Of a stretch of 64,000 nucleotides of DNA, positions 61,420-64,000 are shown one piece after another. The notes beneath the pieces were generated by a model. The model ran no database searches. It worked only from the letters and a program-made list of their open reading frames with translations, and had not been told where the DNA came from. A program made the translations under genes and the position numbers. The DNA comes from Nitrospirota bacterium (GTDB lineage: Bacteria; Nitrospirota; Thermodesulfovibrionia; Thermodesulfovibrionales; Magnetobacteriaceae). Location of the stretch: positions 413,007-477,006 of the forward strand of contig JADFXG010000001.1 in the NCBI GenBank assembly GCA_015233895.1, given 5' to 3'. Every line of letters begins with the position of its first letter. Position 1 is the first letter of the stretch.

Positions 61420-62421
61420 GTGATGGGTAATACAAACAATAGACAAACTCCGTGGGAATCATCATCGTTAATAGGAGATTTTTACTTTTCTGGTGAAGGA
61501 GTGGTATCTGCAAAAAATCAAACACCGCAAGTAACTGAACCAACTGGTAACAGCAAGGTTGACGAGGCGGAACAACAGTTATCCTCTGAGAGACAAAGAG
61601 TTCAAGAGGAAAAAAATCAGTTGGATGAAGAACGTAGGAAATTGGAGCAAGAGAAAAAGCGGAAAGAGGCGGAAGAACAATCACAAGCGTTGGAACAGGA
61701 GAAAAATTGGCTAAAAGCAGAACGAGAGAAATTAGAAGAGGAACGTTTGGCGATGGCAAATCGCCCGAAGCAAGAGAGTGGTACAACAGGCGGCGCTTCG
61801 TATACAGATACAGTGACAGGGATGGAGTTTGTGAAGTTACCGAACGGTATATATATGGGGAAATATGCAGTAACAAACGCGCAGTTTAGGAAGTTTAAAC
61901 CTAGTCATGACAGTAAAGACTATAAGGGTAATTCATTGAATGGAGATAATCAACCAGTAGTGAATGTATCGGCTAATGATGCAGATGACTTTGTGAGATG
62001 GTTGTCGGGTAAAACAGGAAAGAAATATAGTTTACCAACGGAAGAGGAATTCGAGAGTGCCTGTAAGGCTGGTACCGGCAAAGATACGTATTGGGACAAA
62101 GAAGAGGATGCGTGTCGTTATGCTAATGTTCATGATAAAACTGCTAAAAGAGCATTTAATTTCGATTGGTCATCTTTTAATTGTGATGATGGATATGCGG
62201 TAACATCGCCGGTAGGTAGTTTTAAAGCGAACAATTATGGGTTGTATGATATGTTGGGAAATGTGTGGCAGTGGACGAGTAGTGTTAGTGACGAGAACCG
62301 TGTTTTTCGTGGTGGTAGCTGCCAGGTCATACCGCAGAATTTGCGATGTTCCAATAGGAACTACAGCACCCCCGGCAGCAAGGGTAACGTCGTAGGGTTT
62401 CGCCTCAAGTATGTTAAATAA
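61420..62421 (+). CDS. Coiled-coil plus FGE-sulfatase (SUMF1-like) domain, second half of the frameshifted gene
   Basis: 333 residues. The start segment TPWESSSLIGDFYFSGEG belongs to the caspase-like domain. A coiled-coil (about 45-120, Gln/Glu/Arg-rich) follows, then the FGE/SUMF1-type C-lectin fold: GMEFVKLPNGIYMGKYAVTN, KYSLPTEEEFESACKAGTG, NNYGLYDMLGNVWQWTSSV and a C-terminal RGGSCQVIPQNLRCSNRN ... VVGFRLKYVK. The last part has the form of a diversified ligand-binding face. If read independently, an AAGGAG site sits just before ATG 61423; more likely it is the C-terminal part of one 570-residue protein. Formylglycine-generating activity is not implied. Confidence 0.85.
   Translation: MMGNTNNRQTPWESSSLIGDFYFSGEGVVSAKNQTPQVTEPTGNSKVDEAEQQLSSERQRVQEEKNQLDEERRKLEQEKKRKEAEEQSQALEQEKNWLKAEREKLEEERLAMANRPKQESGTTGGASYTDTVTGMEFVKLPNGIYMGKYAVTNAQFRKFKPSHDSKDYKGNSLNGDNQPVVNVSANDADDFVRWLSGKTGKKYSLPTEEEFESACKAGTGKDTYWDKEEDACRYANVHDKTAKRAFNFDWSSFNCDDGYAVTSPVGSFKANNYGLYDMLGNVWQWTSSVSDENRVFRGGSCQVIPQNLRCSNRNYSTPGSKGNVVGFRLKYVK
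62311..62406 (+). other. Candidate DGR variable region (VR)
   Basis: The last 96 bases of the FGE-like gene are about 55% GC by hand count, against about 36% in the 100 bases at 62101-62200. The encoded motif RGGS...R...N...GFRL is the usual VR of DGR target proteins with the C-lectin fold, where Asn codons of the template are randomised. No template repeat or reverse transcriptase was found in the window. Confidence 0.5.
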
Positions 62422-62497
62422 CCTTTTGGATTTTTACCTTAAAAGAGTGTTTCTTTTCCATATAGACAAAATCATAAGGATAGTGATAAGATAACGT

Positions 62498-63010
62498 ATG
62501 CAAACCATCGAAACAGATTTAGACTTAACTGAAATCATCAACGGAGTGGAAATAATGGGGCCTAGTCCATTTGACAAACATCAGGATATTGTCGGCAATC
62601 TATACGATATTATACGCCAACACGTAAGGACTAATAAGCTAGGTAAAGTTTATTTATCACCCCTTGACGTAATCTTTGAGGAAGGAATTAACCGGGTTCA
62701 GCCTGACATATTGTTTATCAGAAAAGAGAATATGCCTATTGTACAGGGGTGGGTACGGGGTGTTCCAGACATGGTTTGTGAAATTGTTTCTCCATGGAGT
62801 TACGAAAGGGATACATTGATTAAGAGAGATATCTATGAAAGATATAGAGTGCCGGAATACTGGATAGTCCTGCCTGAGTTTATGAGTGTCCAGATTTTAA
62901 CAATTGAAAATGAGAAATATAAATTACATTCCGTTGCAGCAATTGAGGGCACAGTTACGTCTAAAGTCATAGAAGGACTTCAAGTTGATATCAAAGACAT
63001 ATTCGAGTAA
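62498..63010 (+). CDS. Uma2-family endonuclease-like protein, copy 2
   Basis: 170 residues, close paralog of the copy at 60024 (same start ETDLDLTEIINGVEIMGPSP, same end TVTSKVIEGLQVDIKDIF). DMVCEIVSPWSYERD has the more typical S-P sequence of the family. The two copies flank the caspase-FGE gene in direct orientation and share the leader with TAGACAAAATC. Confidence 0.85.
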   Translation: MQTIETDLDLTEIINGVEIMGPSPFDKHQDIVGNLYDIIRQHVRTNKLGKVYLSPLDVIFEEGINRVQPDILFIRKENMPIVQGWVRGVPDMVCEIVSPWSYERDTLIKRDIYERYRVPEYWIVLPEFMSVQILTIENEKYKLHSVAAIEGTVTSKVIEGLQVDIKDIFE

Positions 63011-63165
63011 AATAACCTTGACCGCTGATTTACTAAGATATATTCTGATCTTTAATTTAAATGATTACATGAATACTATGATCAGAAATATTGAAATTAA
63101 GGGAAAAATTATTGGATGCGCAATGCAAGTTTACAGTTTAAAAGAGTGATGAAATCCTTTAAAAA

Positions 63166-64000
63166 GAGAGTGTTCAAAAAACTGTGTCATGAACTCTAAG
63201 TAGAGAGCATATTTTGAAAATTGTATTTTCAGAAACTGCATAACAGAAATATAATATCAGTTATGAAAAAAGAAAGGAGGGATGACACGATGAGTAAGAG
63301 AGAAACAAAGATTTGAAGGAGTTCGATTTTGCATCATTTCAGCAAGAGGCAATCAAGCAGTTAAAATCCGGCAAGCCTTAAAGTGGTAAAGAGGGAGTAA
63401 TAACGCCGCTAATAAAACGGATTCTTGAGGCGGCGTTGGAAGGTGAGTTAGAAAACCACTTGAGTGATGAAAGAGAATCAGGCGGGAGAAACAGGAAAAA
63501 CGGGTCAACATGCAAAACAGTGAAGACAGATCAAATAGCGTTTGAATTGGAGACTCCGAGGGATCGCAATAGTAGTTTTGAGCCTGAGATAGTGAAAAAG
63601 AGGCAGACCTATCCTGGTGACGCACTGGAGAGCAAAATCATATCCCTGTACGGTTTTGGGATGAGTTATAACGATATATCCAAGCATATAGAGGAACTTT
63701 ATGGGATAGAGGTATCCCCAGCGAGTTTAAGTTCAATAACCGACAAAATAATCCCTGTAATAAAAGAGTGGCAAAGCAGAGCGCTTGAGGGAGTATATCC
63801 ATTTGTCTGGATGGATGCAATTCATTATAAAGTAAGGGAGGACGGCCGAGTATGTCAAAAGGCTGCATATACGCTTCTTGGCATAAATCAGCGTGGATTA
63901 AAAGAAGCACTCGGTATCTATATATCCGAAAGCGAAGGAGCTAACTTCTGGCTTCAGGTGCTAAGTGATTTATCCAACAGGGGCGTAAAGGATATTTTGA
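63166..64000 (+). mobile_element. IS256-family insertion element, left part
   Basis: GAGAGTGTTCAAAAAACTGT at about 63166 looks like the left terminal repeat of an IS256-family element, followed about 100 bases later by a transposase gene. The right end lies beyond the window. The transposase has a frameshift and an internal stop, so this copy is inactive. Its position next to the Uma2/caspase genes suggests mobile-element activity in the island. Confidence 0.8.
63290..64000 (+). pseudogene. IS256-family transposase, frameshifted and truncated by window end
   Basis: ATG at 63290 with AAGGAGG (63274-63280). The frame breaks at about 63303-63306 (one A missing in GAGAAACAAAG; the frame TGA is at 63314-63316). 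In the restored frame the sequence continues DLKEFDFASFQQEAIKQLKS, meets an in-frame TAA at 63379-63381, then runs open to the end: GVITPLIKRILEAALEGELE, GFGMSYNDISKHIEELYGIE, PFVWMDAIHYKVREDGRVCQ. The last contains the first catalytic Asp (WMDA). IS256 family by these motifs. Confidence 0.88.

Noticed and set aside
61707..61889. Short plus-strand frame inside the FGE gene
   Set aside because: Overlaps the coiled-coil region in another frame without features.
63353..63910. Minus-strand open frames in the insertion element
   Set aside because: The plus strand in this region encodes clear IS256 transposase motifs, so the minus frames are shadows.
1..64000. CRISPR array, rRNA genes, reverse transcriptase, prophage genes
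   Set aside because: No regularly spaced repeats, no rRNA segments, and no reverse transcriptase or structural phage motifs were seen on either strand.

Overview
This looks like a chromosomal segment of a Gram-negative, moderately AT-rich bacterium. The outer-membrane evidence is a complete run bamA-ompH-lpxD-fabZ-lpxA-lpxI, two type II secretion (T2SS) gene sets and several Sec- or lipoprotein-signal proteins. GatAB, an AmmeMemoRadiSam enzyme, TPR membrane proteins with a GT-C-like N-terminus, many toxin-antitoxin pairs and a c-di-GMP/two-component cluster would fit Nitrospirota or Desulfobacterota. There is no rRNA or marker that settles the phylum, so this placement is inference.

Layout. 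1-975: an edge-truncated zeta-toxin-like ATPase with a small partner gene, then a roughly 300 bp MITE-like element. 975-7359 (minus): a minimal T2SS set, gspC-gspD ... gspE-gspF, interrupted by one small plus-strand secreted-protein gene. The GspD carries an unusual C-terminal domain resembling a subtilase propeptide. 7388-8411: tRNA-Pro and a MNT/HEPN toxin-antitoxin pair. 8564-11709 (minus): a secreted phosphoesterase, then a divergent Lgt-like membrane enzyme paired with a small Cys-rich membrane-anchored protein. 11877-21006 (mostly plus): housekeeping genes (YprB-type exonuclease, Xer recombinase, surE, pcm, amrS, gatA, gatB, Nudix).

20989-40997 (minus) is one large secretion region. The complete second T2SS is transcribed in the order gspG-E-F-H, then I-J-K-L-M-C-D. 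Two toxin-antitoxin modules sit between gspH and gspI. After gspD, behind a good sigma70-like promoter, come four tandem paralogous secreted proteins in an A-B-A-B arrangement, then two paralogous TPR membrane proteins. The arrangement suggests that the T2SS exports the four proteins and that the TPR/GT-C-like proteins may glycosylate them.

41161-51884: signalling. On the plus strand are a REC-PP2C-HATPase switch protein, a STAS protein and a degenerate HD-GYP protein with a PilZ-like end. On the minus strand are a hybrid kinase, a Cache/HAMP kinase, a GAF-HD-GYP phosphodiesterase, a response regulator and an NlpC/P60 lipoprotein. glgP (minus) and the bamA-to-lpxI envelope operon (plus) follow.

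60024-64000 is an accessory island. Two near-identical Uma2 nucleases flank a caspase-like/FGE-sulfatase gene split by a -1 frameshift. The C-terminal segment of that gene has the sequence and base composition expected of the variable region of a diversity-generating retroelement (DGR) target, although no reverse transcriptase lies in the window. The window ends in a decayed IS256-family element. The most promising unexplained items are the GspD propeptide-like domain, the Lgt-like/Cys-rich pair, the caspase-FGE variable-region candidate, and the T2SS with A-B-A-B proteins and TPR-GT genes.
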